Shown: positions 1 to 10,207 of the stretch, piece after piece | How positions within the stretch are numbered: position 1 is the stretch's first letter | How the letters are laid out: each line of letters begins with the position of its first letter | Assembly: GCF_003364195.1 (NCBI RefSeq) | Contig: NZ_NXLQ01000002.1 | Span: forward strand, 1-64,000 | From: Helicobacter didelphidarum | GTDB lineage: Bacteria; Campylobacterota; Campylobacteria; Campylobacterales; Helicobacteraceae | Direction of reading: 5' to 3' | DNA: 64,000 nucleotides | Notes under the pieces: generated by a model | Databases searched by the model: none | What the model saw: only the letters and a program-made list of their open reading frames with translations | Told to the model about the DNA's origin: nothing | Translations under genes and position numbers: made by a program

Positions 1-174
1 TATCAACATAGAGACTTATTTTTTATTCAATATAATATATTCTTACAAGAAATGTACATAAAAATTATTCCAATACTCAAGGGAATCTTTCAAATTGTTT
101 GAAAATAATTTAGACACCATAAAAGAATATTTCATTATTTTTTCGATTTTATTTTTTTTTGTTGTATAATTTGG

Positions 175-180
175 AAATCA
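175..180 (+). promoter_or_regulatory. Probable -10 box of the radical SAM gene
   Basis: TATAAT lies 24 bases upstream of the ATG at 205, after a T-rich stretch. This fits the Helicobacter housekeeping sigma pattern, in which the -35 box is weak. A ribosome-binding sequence GAGAGGA lies between it and the start codon. Confidence 0.55.
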
Positions 181-204
181 AATTATAATGAGAGGATTGG
201 TTTT

Positions 205-1284
205 ATGTTTTCTATGTTTTCAATTTATAAACGCATGACTAGAATTGGCTATAAAAAGCATAAAGGTCGAATGAGAGAAGAGATTTTAAGGATTATTGAT
301 AATGATAGTTTTCTTTTAAGTGAAAGCTCCTTAAGAACATTGGGGGGGGGGGGTGAAACATTAAAAACACGTATATTAGAACTAACAACACCCATCAGTG
401 ATATACAAAAGCAAAAGGATATTTTAAAGCGAAATCTCATGCTAGTAGAAATAGAAATTGCTTCATTTTGTAATAGGAAGTGTTATTTTTGTCCTAATTC
501 TTTTGTTGATAGAAGCAATAACATCGAGCTAGATGAGGGAATTTATCTTAAGATTTTAGGAAATCTAAAAGAGATTGATTATGACAAGGGGCTAAATTTT
601 CATCGCTTTAATGAGCCTTTAGCTAATAAAGAATTGATTTTAAAACGAGTGAAACAAGCAAGGAGTTACCTGCCAAAAGCTCGATTTACTATCTTTACAA
701 ATGGTGATTATCTGACAAGGGAATATTTAGATTTACTAGCAGATGCCGGGATAAACAACATGATAATGTCATATTATTTTCCTAAGACACAGGAGTTTGA
801 TAGATTGTCTTTAAAAGATTCTATGCAGAAGATGGGTAAAAAGTTAGGTTTAGAATCTACGATAATACAAGATGATAATGCAAGGTATGCGTTACGACTT
901 ATATATGAAAGTATCAATATAACCTATCAGGCATGGAATCCAAAAGAAATTGCCTGTTCACGTGCTTCATCAGTAAAAGTGCGGAGTAGCAGAGCAAAAC
1001 CAAACCTAGAATCTAGTTGCTATCAATCAAGTTTAGCTTTATATATAGATTATAATGGATTAATGATGCCTTGTTGCAACACACGAAGTGATGTAGATTT
1101 GCATAAAGACATGATATTGGGTGATTTACAAAAGGGCGATGTATTTAGTTTATTTTTTAGTGAGCATTATACAAATATGCGCAGACAGCTACTTTTTCAA
1201 ACACCGCAAATATGCAATGATTGCAGTGATAGATGGAAAAATCTCTTTAACGATACCATGACATCAATATACTTAAACGATTGA
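205..1284 (+). CDS. Radical SAM protein with SPASM-like C-terminal cysteines, phase-variable
   Basis: A CxxxCxxC iron-sulfur motif (CNRKCYFC, about residues 88-95) marks a radical SAM enzyme. C-terminal cysteines (MPCCN near residue 290 and a CNDCSD segment near 335) resemble a SPASM-type auxiliary cluster, as in enzymes that modify peptides or sugars. The substrate is unknown. A run of 12 G lies at codons 46-50, before the catalytic motif, so loss or gain of one G would truncate the protein at about 50 residues. In this sequence the frame is open (ON). The ATG at 205 has a good ribosome-binding site. The gene stands alone, with its own promoter and terminator. Confidence 0.8.
   Translation: MFSMFSIYKRMTRIGYKKHKGRMREEILRIIDNDSFLLSESSLRTLGGGGETLKTRILELTTPISDIQKQKDILKRNLMLVEIEIASFCNRKCYFCPNSFVDRSNNIELDEGIYLKILGNLKEIDYDKGLNFHRFNEPLANKELILKRVKQARSYLPKARFTIFTNGDYLTREYLDLLADAGINNMIMSYYFPKTQEFDRLSLKDSMQKMGKKLGLESTIIQDDNARYALRLIYESINITYQAWNPKEIACSRASSVKVRSSRAKPNLESSCYQSSLALYIDYNGLMMPCCNTRSDVDLHKDMILGDLQKGDVFSLFFSEHYTNMRRQLLFQTPQICNDCSDRWKNLFNDTMTSIYLND
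342..353 (+). repeat. G12 homopolymer tract
   Basis: Twelve consecutive G encode four glycines inside the radical SAM gene. Runs of this length slip during replication in Helicobacter and Campylobacter and are a known cause of phase variation. The current length keeps the frame open. Confidence 0.9.
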
Positions 1285-1326
1285 GGTTGCATTGATAACA
1301 ATCTCAACTACTTTAGATTTTTTTTG
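1281..1326 (+). terminator. Rho-independent terminator of the radical SAM gene
   Basis: A 9-bp stem with one G-U pair (1281-1289 with 1299-1307) and a 9-base loop overlaps the stop codon. It is followed by a T-rich tail starting near 1317. Confidence 0.65.
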
Positions 1327-2044
1327 ATTTTAATCAATATAGTCTTTTATTTTTTATAAAATATAAATTGAAAAATAAAGATTAAAAAATTTTAAAAGAT
1401 ATTTGAAATAAATAATAGTTTGCATAAGTTCTTTAATGTTTAATTGTTACTTGCAAAACCACGACAAAAAAATCCATAATGATTCATTCAATCCAAATAC
1501 TTTTTACGATACATTTCTATTTGTATTTTAAAATTAAAACCATATTAAAATATCTTGATAGAACAAATACCATAAAGATAAAATCAAAAAAATACCAGTA
1601 AATTATGGAATCTAGAATCAAATCCCTTAAAATTAAAAAAGATTCCATAAACAAACCAAAAATACCTTTTAAAAACACATTAAAATATTATTTTGTGGTT
1701 TTAATCTTACCATATAATTCAAAGTTCAAACAATCATCATATAATTATAAAAATTATCACATGGACAACCTTTAAAGATTCTTTTGTAGTATCATATTTA
1801 TCTTAATAGCAATGAATATAAAAAATAGTCAATATTGAAGTGAAATTACAATTTATTTTTTAAACTACAATAAAAATCAACTTTCTAAAAGAAACTCTAA
1901 AGCTTATCAATTAGCCTTTGCCATTTTAAAAACAGACAACAAATCCTCAAGTAGCCAATTTGGACATAATAAAAATTAAGTATAATAATCCTACAAAGAA
2001 TTACTAAATTTACTAAGAAATAACTGAAGTGTTTCATTCTACTT
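1327..2044. other. AT-rich intergenic region with no supported gene
   Basis: About 720 bases between two convergent genes. All frames are closed by frequent stops. I see no tRNA, convincing hairpin or long repeat. Its length suggests decayed DNA, but nothing recognisable is left. Confidence 0.6.
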
Positions 2045-3955
2045 TTATGCCTCTTCAATTGGAATTAAACGTGATTCCATATTATTATTTTTTTCAAAAT
2101 CTATAATTATTTCACGTACGCGTTCACCTTCGATTACTTCTTTGTCTAAAAGCTCATTTGCCATAGCTTCGATTGCACCTTTGTAATCTCTTAAGGTTTG
2201 TTTAACATGAGTATAATGCTCTTCAAGTTTATTTTGAATATATGCATCAATCTTTTGTGCAGTCTCATTGCTATATTCTCGTGTATTACCACCACCTCCT
2301 AAAAATCTATTGCGTGCAGTAAAATCTTCTAATACCATAAGTCCAGACACATCTGTCATACCATAATAAACAATCATGTTTTTGAGAATGCCTGTAGCAC
2401 GACGCAAATCATCTGAAGCACCATTTGATACCTCCTCCAAGAACACTTCTTCTGCTCCTCTTCCTCCTAAAAGGACATCAATTGTTGCCAACATTTCATG
2501 CTTTTGTTCTAAATGACGATTTTCCTCTGGAGTATGGAGCGTATATCCCAAAGCTCCCATACCGCGCGGAATGATAGAAACCTTATTTACACGATGTGCA
2601 CCTTTTGTAACTTCACCCATAAGTGCATGTCCACTTTCATGATACGCCACAATACGTTTTTCTTTCATTGATAATCGACGCGATTTCTTCTCCAAACCAA
2701 TCATTGTTCTTTCCATTGCTTCCTTAAAGTGTTTGTGAGAAACTTCTTTTTGATTCTCGCGTCCAGCAAGAAGAGCTGCTTCATTAATGATATTTGCTAA
2801 ATCTGCCCCAGCCAATCCCGCAGTAAATTTTGCAATTTCATTTAAATCCACATCTTTTGCCAACTTGACACCTTTAATATGAACTTTTAGAATCTCGATT
2901 CGCCCTTTGAAATCTGGAGCATCAACTAAAACTTGCCTGTCAAATCTACCCGGTCTAAGCAGAGCTGGATCAAGCACCTCAGGTCTATTTGTTGCAGCCA
3001 ACACAATAACAGGTGCATTACTCCCAAACCCATCCATTTCTGCTAAAAGTTGATTGAGTGTTTGCTCTCTTTCATCATTTCCACCAACCATAGAACCTGC
3101 TGCACGACTTTTTCCAATTGCATCAATTTCGTCAATAAATATAATACTTGGTGCCTCTTTCTTAGCCTTGTCAAAAAGATCACGCACACGACTTGCACCA
3201 AGCCCCACAAACATTTCAATAAAACTACTCCCACTCATTGAAAAAAATGGAACATTTGCTTCACCAGCCACTGCTTTTGCAAGGAGTGTTTTACCAGTTC
3301 CAGGAGGACCTACAAGCAAAACACCTTTTGGAATCTTTGCGCCAATAGCAGCATATCGTTCAGGATATTTTAAAAAATCCACCACCTCAACAACTTCTTC
3401 TTTTGCCTCTTTATTCCCAGCCATATCATCAAAACGCACATTAGGTCTTTCTGCGTTGATTAATTTGCTTGCATTACCTAATCCAAACATGCCACCACTC
3501 ATATTTTTTTGCATACGACTTGTTAAGAAAATCCAAATTGCCATGATAATAAATACTGGCATAAGCCAACCAATCATATCTGTAAAGAAATTTTGTTCAC
3601 TGAAACCACTATATTTCACTCGTTGCTCTTCTAAGAGCGGAATTAGTGTTTGATCTTGCACTTTTCTTGTTGTATAATAAATTATGGGTGTTGTATTTTT
3701 ACTCACACCCTTAATGAGAGTTTGTCCGATAGAAACATTTTGAATTTGACCACTTTTTATAAGTTGTTTGAACTCAGAATACTCAATTGTTTGACTTATG
3801 CTATTGCCTCCCAAACGCCCAAAAAGACTTGAATCATCAGGAGAAAAAAGCTTAAATAAAAATATTCCCGCAATTCCTAAAGCTAAAAAAATAAGGATAG
3901 GATTTCTTGGATTTGGAGTAGGTTTTTTATTATTTGTATTATTATTGTTAATCAT
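2045..3955 (-). CDS. ftsH: ATP-dependent zinc metalloprotease FtsH
   Basis: FtsH is the membrane-anchored AAA+ protease that degrades misfolded membrane and regulatory proteins. Two transmembrane segments (about residues 19-36 and 130-145) flank a periplasmic domain. Walker A GPPGTGKT is at 216-223, Walker B IIFIDE near 271-276, and the arginine-finger region RPGRFDR near 334-340. The zinc site HESGH is at 439-443. At 636 residues it has the usual length. It follows prmA by 38 bases on the same strand, as in H. pylori, where cheY1 precedes this pair; here cheY is elsewhere. Confidence 0.97.
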   Translation of the reverse strand: MINNNNTNNKKPTPNPRNPILIFLALGIAGIFLFKLFSPDDSSLFGRLGGNSISQTIEYSEFKQLIKSGQIQNVSIGQTLIKGVSKNTTPIIYYTTRKVQDQTLIPLLEEQRVKYSGFSEQNFFTDMIGWLMPVFIIMAIWIFLTSRMQKNMSGGMFGLGNASKLINAERPNVRFDDMAGNKEAKEEVVEVVDFLKYPERYAAIGAKIPKGVLLVGPPGTGKTLLAKAVAGEANVPFFSMSGSSFIEMFVGLGASRVRDLFDKAKKEAPSIIFIDEIDAIGKSRAAGSMVGGNDEREQTLNQLLAEMDGFGSNAPVIVLAATNRPEVLDPALLRPGRFDRQVLVDAPDFKGRIEILKVHIKGVKLAKDVDLNEIAKFTAGLAGADLANIINEAALLAGRENQKEVSHKHFKEAMERTMIGLEKKSRRLSMKEKRIVAYHESGHALMGEVTKGAHRVNKVSIIPRGMGALGYTLHTPEENRHLEQKHEMLATIDVLLGGRGAEEVFLEEVSNGASDDLRRATGILKNMIVYYGMTDVSGLMVLEDFTARNRFLGGGGNTREYSNETAQKIDAYIQNKLEEHYTHVKQTLRDYKGAIEAMANELLDKEVIEGERVREIIIDFEKNNNMESRLIPIEEA

Positions 3956-3993
3956 ATTGCCCTCTTTAAAAAAATACTAAATTCTCAATTATA

Positions 3994-5343
3994 TTATTTT
4001 TTTATAAACTTAAAGCTTATCCATTCATCAATTTGTTGTTTTTCCATCAATTTTAAACTAGAAAAACTTTCAATAATATCTTCCGAATATTCCTGCAAAA
4101 TTCCAGAAAGAATAAGGATACCACCTGCATTAAGATACTTTATGAAATCATTTTTCAAAATCAGAATTATAGAACTTACAATATTTGCACAAATACAATC
4201 ATATTTTATGATATTTGTTTCTTTTTCACAATTCCCTATACTTCCACACCAGATATGTTGATATGTTAAATGATTATTCTGAAAATTTATTCTGCTTTGC
4301 TGACACGCATAAGAATCTGTATCACATGCATAAACATTTGCCTCTAAACTCGCGGCTACAAGAGATAAAATTCCACTTCCACAACCAACATCAAGAAAAT
4401 TTTTATTCTTGAGTTCTAAATCACTAAGAAAATGGATGCACATTGCTGTTGTTGCATGATGTCCACTACCAAAGCTTAGAGAAGGGTCAATCACAAGATT
4501 AGAGAAATTAGGATTCGTTCCATACCAACTTGGACGAATATAGAAACCACCGCATACAATGGGCTGGATACTTTGTTTATAGTCTTCAATCCAGTCTTTG
4601 TTTTGACAAACAAAGACATTTGTATTCATGAAAATATATACTGATTTTTGTGGATTTTTTTCTATTATTGTAGTGCAATCATCTTGTCGTTGTATTTTTT
4701 TTGTTTGCGATTGAATCGCACAAAAACGTTTTAAGCGATTAGAAATAAAACGCATTTTTTTAAGATTTTGTTGCAACTTTTTGTGTGTAAGAAAATGAAA
4801 TTTTCGTTGCATAAGTTGCTTTGTTGCTAATTTATCCTGATACGAATACATATAAGGAATAGAATGTATAGAATCTTCAATAATGGAACAATTATAGTGG
4901 TGCATATTGGATAGAAAACTATCGGAACTACAATTCGCTTGTTCTATTTCCTGAATACTTTTAGAAGATTTCTGTTGTAGAGATTCTCCATATATAGATG
5001 GTATTGTAGAATATGAGAAACTCCTACCAGAATTATTAGATTCTAAACAATCAGAATCTTGCAAAGAATGAATTGTATATGTATTGTGCAAAATATTGGG
5101 ATTTTCCGTATTATATATATGAGAATTATCATTACTGAAGGGTAATTGGATATGCAAAGATTCTTTTGAAATTTCAAGATTTTTTGCAAGAGTAATTATA
5201 TGATTTTTGATTTGTTCGCAAATTATTGCAATCTCATCAAATGATTTATTGGTACGCCAAAGAATGTTGTGATCTTGTGGCAAAATTTTATTTTTATCAA
5301 TTTTTCTCCCTTGTATTCTATAAGCAAGTTTTGATTTTTCCAT
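3994..5343 (-). CDS. prmA: Ribosomal protein L11 methyltransferase PrmA, with internal insertion
   Basis: PrmA methylates ribosomal protein L11 using S-adenosylmethionine. The conserved C-terminal half includes DPSLSFGSGHHATT and SAM motif I (FLDVGCGSGIL, starting at residue 316). The protein is 449 residues; epsilonproteobacterial relatives are about 330 from memory. The extra length is a serine-, asparagine- and glutamine-rich stretch at about residues 70-220 that looks like low-complexity insertion. It is upstream of ftsH and probably cotranscribed. The catalytic half appears intact, so I expect it is functional. Confidence 0.88.
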   Translation of the reverse strand: MEKSKLAYRIQGRKIDKNKILPQDHNILWRTNKSFDEIAIICEQIKNHIITLAKNLEISKESLHIQLPFSNDNSHIYNTENPNILHNTYTIHSLQDSDCLESNNSGRSFSYSTIPSIYGESLQQKSSKSIQEIEQANCSSDSFLSNMHHYNCSIIEDSIHSIPYMYSYQDKLATKQLMQRKFHFLTHKKLQQNLKKMRFISNRLKRFCAIQSQTKKIQRQDDCTTIIEKNPQKSVYIFMNTNVFVCQNKDWIEDYKQSIQPIVCGGFYIRPSWYGTNPNFSNLVIDPSLSFGSGHHATTAMCIHFLSDLELKNKNFLDVGCGSGILSLVAASLEANVYACDTDSYACQQSRINFQNNHLTYQHIWCGSIGNCEKETNIIKYDCICANIVSSIILILKNDFIKYLNAGGILILSGILQEYSEDIIESFSSLKLMEKQQIDEWISFKFIKK

Positions 5344-5458
5344 AAAAAACCTTTCTATAAATAATGTCTTAATTGATTGAACTATGTCTATCCAAATTGA
5401 AGAGTAAAATAAAATCTGTCGTGATTAGAACACTATAAATTCTTAAATTTATATAAAA

Positions 5459-6811
5459 TTATAATTCTTTTGGTTTCTTCCAAATACCACTTTTAAAAAT
5501 CCAATAAAAAATTACTGCACGAATATAAGTCTCTAAAAAAATAATTAAAAAAAGTATATATAAACTCATCGCAAAACTTGAACAAATCCACATTGGCACA
5601 AGACGAAAAACTGAAATGCTTATTATATTGATTAATAATGGGATTTGCGTATAACCTGCACCACGTAACGCACCATCATATACAAAACAAAGAATTAATG
5701 GGGTTTGTGAAAGTCCAACAGCAAGGAGATAAACAATAGAAATCTGCACTGCTACAAAATCTTGCTGAATAAAAATATCTGATAAAGGTTTAGCAAAGAC
5801 AGCTAATATTATGCCACATATTCCGAGCAATATGCTTGCTATTGTAGCAGAAAGTTTAGTATATTCATCTGCTAGTTTATAATTTTTTGCCCCAATGCTT
5901 TGTCCAACAAGACTCATAACTGCCACCATAAATCCAAAACCAGGAACGAACGAGAATCCTTCGATTTTTGTCCCCGCTTGGAATCCTGTCATTGCACTAT
6001 CACCATACATATTTGCATATTGTCCAACAAAAATAAGCACCACATTGAGTGCAAGAATACTAAATGTGCGTTCAATTCCAGTTGGAATCCCAACTTTTAA
6101 AGCACTTATGAGAAATTTCCACTGAAATTGTATAATTAATTTTAGTTGAGTTTTTACAAAATAAGGCAAAAGTGATAGAATAAAAAGTTCAAGGTATGAA
6201 ATTATAAGTGTTACATACGCTGCACCTCTTAATTCAAGTGCTGGAAAGCCAAATTTACCATCAATAAATATAAAATAACCAAGGATACTAAAACAAGTAA
6301 GCACTATTTTGATATAAAAAGGTCTTTTAGTATCTCCTGTGGCAGCAAAACCCGATATAAGAACATTTTTAATCATAATTGCTGGAATAGCAAAAAGAGT
6401 TAATGATACATACGAATAAGTAAGGGAGTAAAGCTCCTCGCTTAAATTAAATGTGTGTAGGTAAAAAGACAAACAAGCGAAAGCAAGAAATAAAACTGGT
6501 AGTGAAAAAATACTTGCAGCATAACTCATGGTAGAATACACAATATTCATTTCAGTATAATTTGTTGCCCCATATCGCCGTGACATAAGCACATTTGTGC
6601 CAATTCCAAAAATCGCACTAAGTGGGTAAAAAACGATAATATAATTTGCCCCTACTCCAAGTGCTGTAAAATTGAGTGGTGAAATATTACCTAGAAAAAA
6701 GAGTGCGATACCCATGCTAAGCATATCAAATGCAGATTGTAATCCACTAGGAATAGCAATATTTAATATTCGCTTGATTTTTATTCGTTGATGCAGTCGT
6801 AGAACAAACAT
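5459..6811 (-). CDS. MATE family efflux transporter
   Basis: A 450-residue integral membrane protein with about twelve hydrophobic helices in two similar halves, typical of MATE (NorM/DinF-like) exporters that expel cationic drugs or metabolites using sodium or proton gradients. Features include a conserved polar segment with NVLMSRRYGA near residue 75 and a second-half segment VGQSIGAKN typical of the family. Substrate cannot be told from sequence. It precedes prmA by 115 bases on the same strand and may be the first gene of that run. Confidence 0.88.
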   Translation of the reverse strand: MFVLRLHQRIKIKRILNIAIPSGLQSAFDMLSMGIALFFLGNISPLNFTALGVGANYIIVFYPLSAIFGIGTNVLMSRRYGATNYTEMNIVYSTMSYAASIFSLPVLFLAFACLSFYLHTFNLSEELYSLTYSYVSLTLFAIPAIMIKNVLISGFAATGDTKRPFYIKIVLTCFSILGYFIFIDGKFGFPALELRGAAYVTLIISYLELFILSLLPYFVKTQLKLIIQFQWKFLISALKVGIPTGIERTFSILALNVVLIFVGQYANMYGDSAMTGFQAGTKIEGFSFVPGFGFMVAVMSLVGQSIGAKNYKLADEYTKLSATIASILLGICGIILAVFAKPLSDIFIQQDFVAVQISIVYLLAVGLSQTPLILCFVYDGALRGAGYTQIPLLINIISISVFRLVPMWICSSFAMSLYILFLIIFLETYIRAVIFYWIFKSGIWKKPKEL

Positions 6812-7157
6812 TTTAATCCTTATTCTCTATTCTCTTAAAGCAAATATATGCTAAGTGTAGATTAAAAATATCTTGATATTGTAATATAAATGATTAAAAA
6901 TTTGGTTTTTATAGAATCTGGTTGCAAGGTAAAACAAGAAACCAAATTGTATTTCAAGTAGTTAACTTAAAAGTTACACATAATTTGATTGTGAAAAGAT
7001 TTTAAATATCGGTTATATTCTATACAAAGAGAAATTAATTACTTCCTTACTAACAATCATATAAATAATGATAATACTTGAATACCATTAAACAAAAGTA
7101 AGAATTTTCTATTTTCATGTTATTATTGCATATCTTAATCTTACAATAGAATCTCGT
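6812..7157. other. Divergent intergenic region between the MATE gene and comEC
   Basis: About 345 AT-rich bases between divergent start codons, which should carry promoters for both. I see no strong TGN-TATAAT on either strand; a TACAAT at 7142-7147 is a weak candidate for comEC. No small ORF or structured RNA is evident. Confidence 0.4.
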
Positions 7158-8525
7158 ATGAATAATTTTTTATCAAAAAATATTCTTAAAAAAATGTTTT
7201 ATTTTTTTAAGAATATTTATTATATTAATATTAGACAACAAAAAAATAATTATTTTTCTATACAAATACCATTTATACACTATTGTATTTCTTTATTGAT
7301 ATTGGGCTTGACACTATGCGGAAATCTTTATTATAAATACACTATTTTTATAGATCTTAAACAAGGCAGAAGTTTTGAAGCAACAATCATAAATCACTAT
7401 CCAAAAAGTAAAGTGAGCGAAAGATTTAAATTTCAAGATTCTAACAGCAATGTATTTTATGGCACTTATCGTGGAAAATTTAAAAATATTATTGGAAAAA
7501 AGGCACAAGTATATGGAAAGATTTATCATTGTAGTTTTTTACAATTTTTAAAAAGTTGTAATATTTATAACTCTACTTTTTCTCTTCTCCCTATAGATAA
7601 TGTAAAAAGAACCGCAACAAATTTTATTATGCAACAACACGAATATTTTTATGCGGCAAATCTTTATAATGCACTCTTTTTTTCACAACAACTTGCTAAA
7701 CCAGTTCGTGACACATCAGTAGCGCTTGGTTTGGCACATTTAATAGCAATTAGTGGTTTTCATCTTGCTGCTTTAATGATAATATTTTATGCTCTTATTT
7801 CTCCGATTTATTTCTTTTTTCATCGTTTTTTTTGCTATCGTAATGCAATATTTGACTTGGGTTTTTTAGGACTTCTCTTTGCATTTTTCTATCTTGCATT
7901 AATTGATTTTGAACCAAGTTTTTTACGAGCATTTATTATGGCTTGTGTAGCATATTTTATAGTATTTAGTGGATTGAAAATTTTTAGTTTTATGAATCTT
8001 TTTCTTTGCGTTTTTCTCGCTTGTGCAAATAATCCGAGTCTTATTTTTCATATAGGATTTTTGCTTTCTGTAAGCGGTGTTTTTTATATTTTTCTTTTCG
8101 TGCAACATATAGAACCATATCTACGCTTACAAGGAATAATAAAAAGGATATGTATTGGTATTTTACTCTTTAATTGCATTATTTTTTTACAAATGATGCC
8201 TATCGTGCATTATGTTTTTCCATATTTCTCTCCTTATCAACTTATTTCAATTCCCTTAAGTATTGCATTTTTTCTACTCTTTCCATGTTTAATTTTCCTA
8301 CATATTATTGGGCAAGGTTCATTATTTGATTCTCTTATTCTTTTAGTAGTAGAACATAAGTTTTTATTGTCTGAAGTTTATACACCGCTCTGGTTACTTC
8401 TCATATATATTTTTCTTACTTTATTATCTATTCGTTACAAAACTATATATTATATGACTATTATTCTTTCATTATTATTTTATTTTTGGAATCTTAAAAT
8501 ATTTTTTTATTATTTATTTGAATGA
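7158..8525 (+). CDS. comEC: ComEC/Rec2-type competence channel protein
   Basis: ComEC forms the inner-membrane channel that imports single-stranded DNA during natural transformation. The diagnostic motif is LAHLIAISGFHLAAL (about residues 193-207), followed by many hydrophobic helices of the Competence domain. The 455-residue length matches the short Helicobacter form, which lacks the C-terminal metallo-beta-lactamase domain of longer homologues. An N-terminal soluble segment between two helices resembles the DUF4131 region. The ATG at 7158 is the only reasonable early start. No other competence genes are adjacent. Confidence 0.85.
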   Translation: MNNFLSKNILKKMFYFFKNIYYINIRQQKNNYFSIQIPFIHYCISLLILGLTLCGNLYYKYTIFIDLKQGRSFEATIINHYPKSKVSERFKFQDSNSNVFYGTYRGKFKNIIGKKAQVYGKIYHCSFLQFLKSCNIYNSTFSLLPIDNVKRTATNFIMQQHEYFYAANLYNALFFSQQLAKPVRDTSVALGLAHLIAISGFHLAALMIIFYALISPIYFFFHRFFCYRNAIFDLGFLGLLFAFFYLALIDFEPSFLRAFIMACVAYFIVFSGLKIFSFMNLFLCVFLACANNPSLIFHIGFLLSVSGVFYIFLFVQHIEPYLRLQGIIKRICIGILLFNCIIFLQMMPIVHYVFPYFSPYQLISIPLSIAFFLLFPCLIFLHIIGQGSLFDSLILLVVEHKFLLSEVYTPLWLLLIYIFLTLLSIRYKTIYYMTIILSLLFYFWNLKIFFYYLFE

Positions 8526-8795
8526 TTTAAAAATCCTTTTGGTAACGATATAGAATTTACATTATGTGAAAAATCTCTAAAAATAAAACTATTTTTACCT
8601 ATGCTGTTATTCTATAAAATAAACAAAAAAACATAATTTATACGCCATTTATACACTCTTGCTACTATTTCATGACAATTAGACTAAAAATGTATTATAA
8701 CTACCACATTTTTTTTTGCTTAATTAACTTAAAGATAGAAACCATAAAGTATGATAAATATATCATACTTCAATATCATGATGTTAAGGAAGAAT

Positions 8796-10049
8796 ATGGA
8801 ATCATACAACAATCAATATCTTCAAGACAATAAAGATTCTATACAATCAGAGGTTGTTACCAACACTAAATCTCAAGAAAAACTTAAAGAAAGGTTATTT
8901 TCATATTTACCAATCTCGCTTTTTGGTTCTGTCATGGGGCTAAGTGCTATGTCTATTGCATGGTATCTTGCAAAAGAAACTTTCAGCTTTCCAGAATCTC
9001 ACCTCAAACCTTTTATTGAGAATTTTAGTATTTTTGCTTCTTCATTTTTTGGAATCCTAGCTATTCTTGCTTTTATAGTATTATTTATTGCTTATGGATT
9101 AAAGATTCTAACAAGCTTTCAATCCTTTAAGCAAGAATTTCAAAATCCTATTACGCGTCCATTTTTTGGCACTTTCGCTATTGCATGTTTATTGTTACCT
9201 ATTGTATTATTACAAATTTGCAAGATTTTTCTTCAATACTTTTCAGTTACTGAAGTAGATAATATAGATCTTTTTGTTACCTCAGTGCTTACTTTTAGTA
9301 TTCCATCGTTAGTATTGTGGGGATTTGGTATAATTCTTATGTTAAGCTTTGCCATTCATATATCAAGTTTTTGGATTTGTCATAAACATGAGATTACCCA
9401 TATTACACCAGCATGGATTGTTCCTGTTGTTGGATTACTTGATATTCCTTTGGCTTTACCTTTTTTATTCAAGTCTGAATTTTTAGCATTTCAAGAGAAT
9501 CTCACGATGTTGTGTCTTGCTGTTGGATTATTTTTTGCGATAATTTTAATTCCATTAATTTTAGCAAGAATTATATTTTTTGAAAAGCTACCTGACAAAC
9601 TCATGCCGACACTTTTTATCTTACTTGCTCCATTTGGTGTGGGCATAAGTACTTATGCCATAGCATTTGGAATAGATAAGTTTGCTACAATGCTTTTCTA
9701 TATAGGTTTATTCCTATTTTTTGCACTTTTACCTCAAATTTTTAAAGCTTATAAATGTTGCCCATTTAGAGTTACTTGGTGGGCTATTAGCTTCCCTTTT
9801 GCAGCTATGAGTATCGCCGCCTTAAAACTTACAAATCAAGCAAGAATAGAATATATCAATGGCTTATGTAAAACTCATACTCACGAAACATGCAACATAG
9901 TTCTAAACTATTCCAACATTAATTTTAATACAGCACTTTATAGTATCTTATCTCTATTTTTTATAATATCTTGTACTCTTGTGTTTCTATGGCTTATTTT
10001 TAGAACATTGCGTGGTATATTAAATGGAGAATTGCAAAATATGAGTTAA
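8796..10049 (+). CDS. TDT family (TehA/SLAC1-like) transporter
   Basis: A membrane protein of about 417 residues with roughly ten helices. The segment WWAISFPFAAMSIAAL near the C-terminal third matches the tellurite-resistance/dicarboxylate (TDT, TehA-like) family, which forms anion channels or transporters. I chose the ATG at 8796 over earlier in-frame codons because AAGGA precedes it by five bases. The substrate is unknown; a role in tellurite resistance should not be assumed. It appears monocistronic. Confidence 0.75.
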   Translation: MESYNNQYLQDNKDSIQSEVVTNTKSQEKLKERLFSYLPISLFGSVMGLSAMSIAWYLAKETFSFPESHLKPFIENFSIFASSFFGILAILAFIVLFIAYGLKILTSFQSFKQEFQNPITRPFFGTFAIACLLLPIVLLQICKIFLQYFSVTEVDNIDLFVTSVLTFSIPSLVLWGFGIILMLSFAIHISSFWICHKHEITHITPAWIVPVVGLLDIPLALPFLFKSEFLAFQENLTMLCLAVGLFFAIILIPLILARIIFFEKLPDKLMPTLFILLAPFGVGISTYAIAFGIDKFATMLFYIGLFLFFALLPQIFKAYKCCPFRVTWWAISFPFAAMSIAALKLTNQARIEYINGLCKTHTHETCNIVLNYSNINFNTALYSILSLFFIISCTLVFLWLIFRTLRGILNGELQNMS

Positions 10050-10154
10050 AAAGAGAGTTTTTATTTCATATATTCCACACAAACGAATAATTCCAAAAGA
10101 TTTTTAGAAATTAAAGTTCATTTTAGTATTATTTCGATACAATTTATACCTGAG

Positions 10155-10160
10155 TATAAT
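10155..10160 (+). promoter_or_regulatory. Probable -10 box for purM
   Basis: TATAAT ends 47 bases upstream of the ATG chosen for purM. It sits almost on top of an in-frame TTG at 10163, which therefore cannot be the translational start. Confidence 0.5.
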
Positions 10161-10207
10161 TATTGAAGTTTTTTAATCTTAAGAATATAAAGATTCTAAG
10201 GGAAAAT

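Noticed and set aside
1900-1990. Short minus-strand frame with a protein-like end (WLLEDLLSVFKMAKAN)
   Set aside because: Only about 20 codons, with a stop just upstream and no start.
3054-3653. Long open frame on the plus strand inside ftsH
   Set aside because: It lies wholly antisense to a strongly conserved gene, has no ribosome-binding site, and its composition mirrors the complementary frame.
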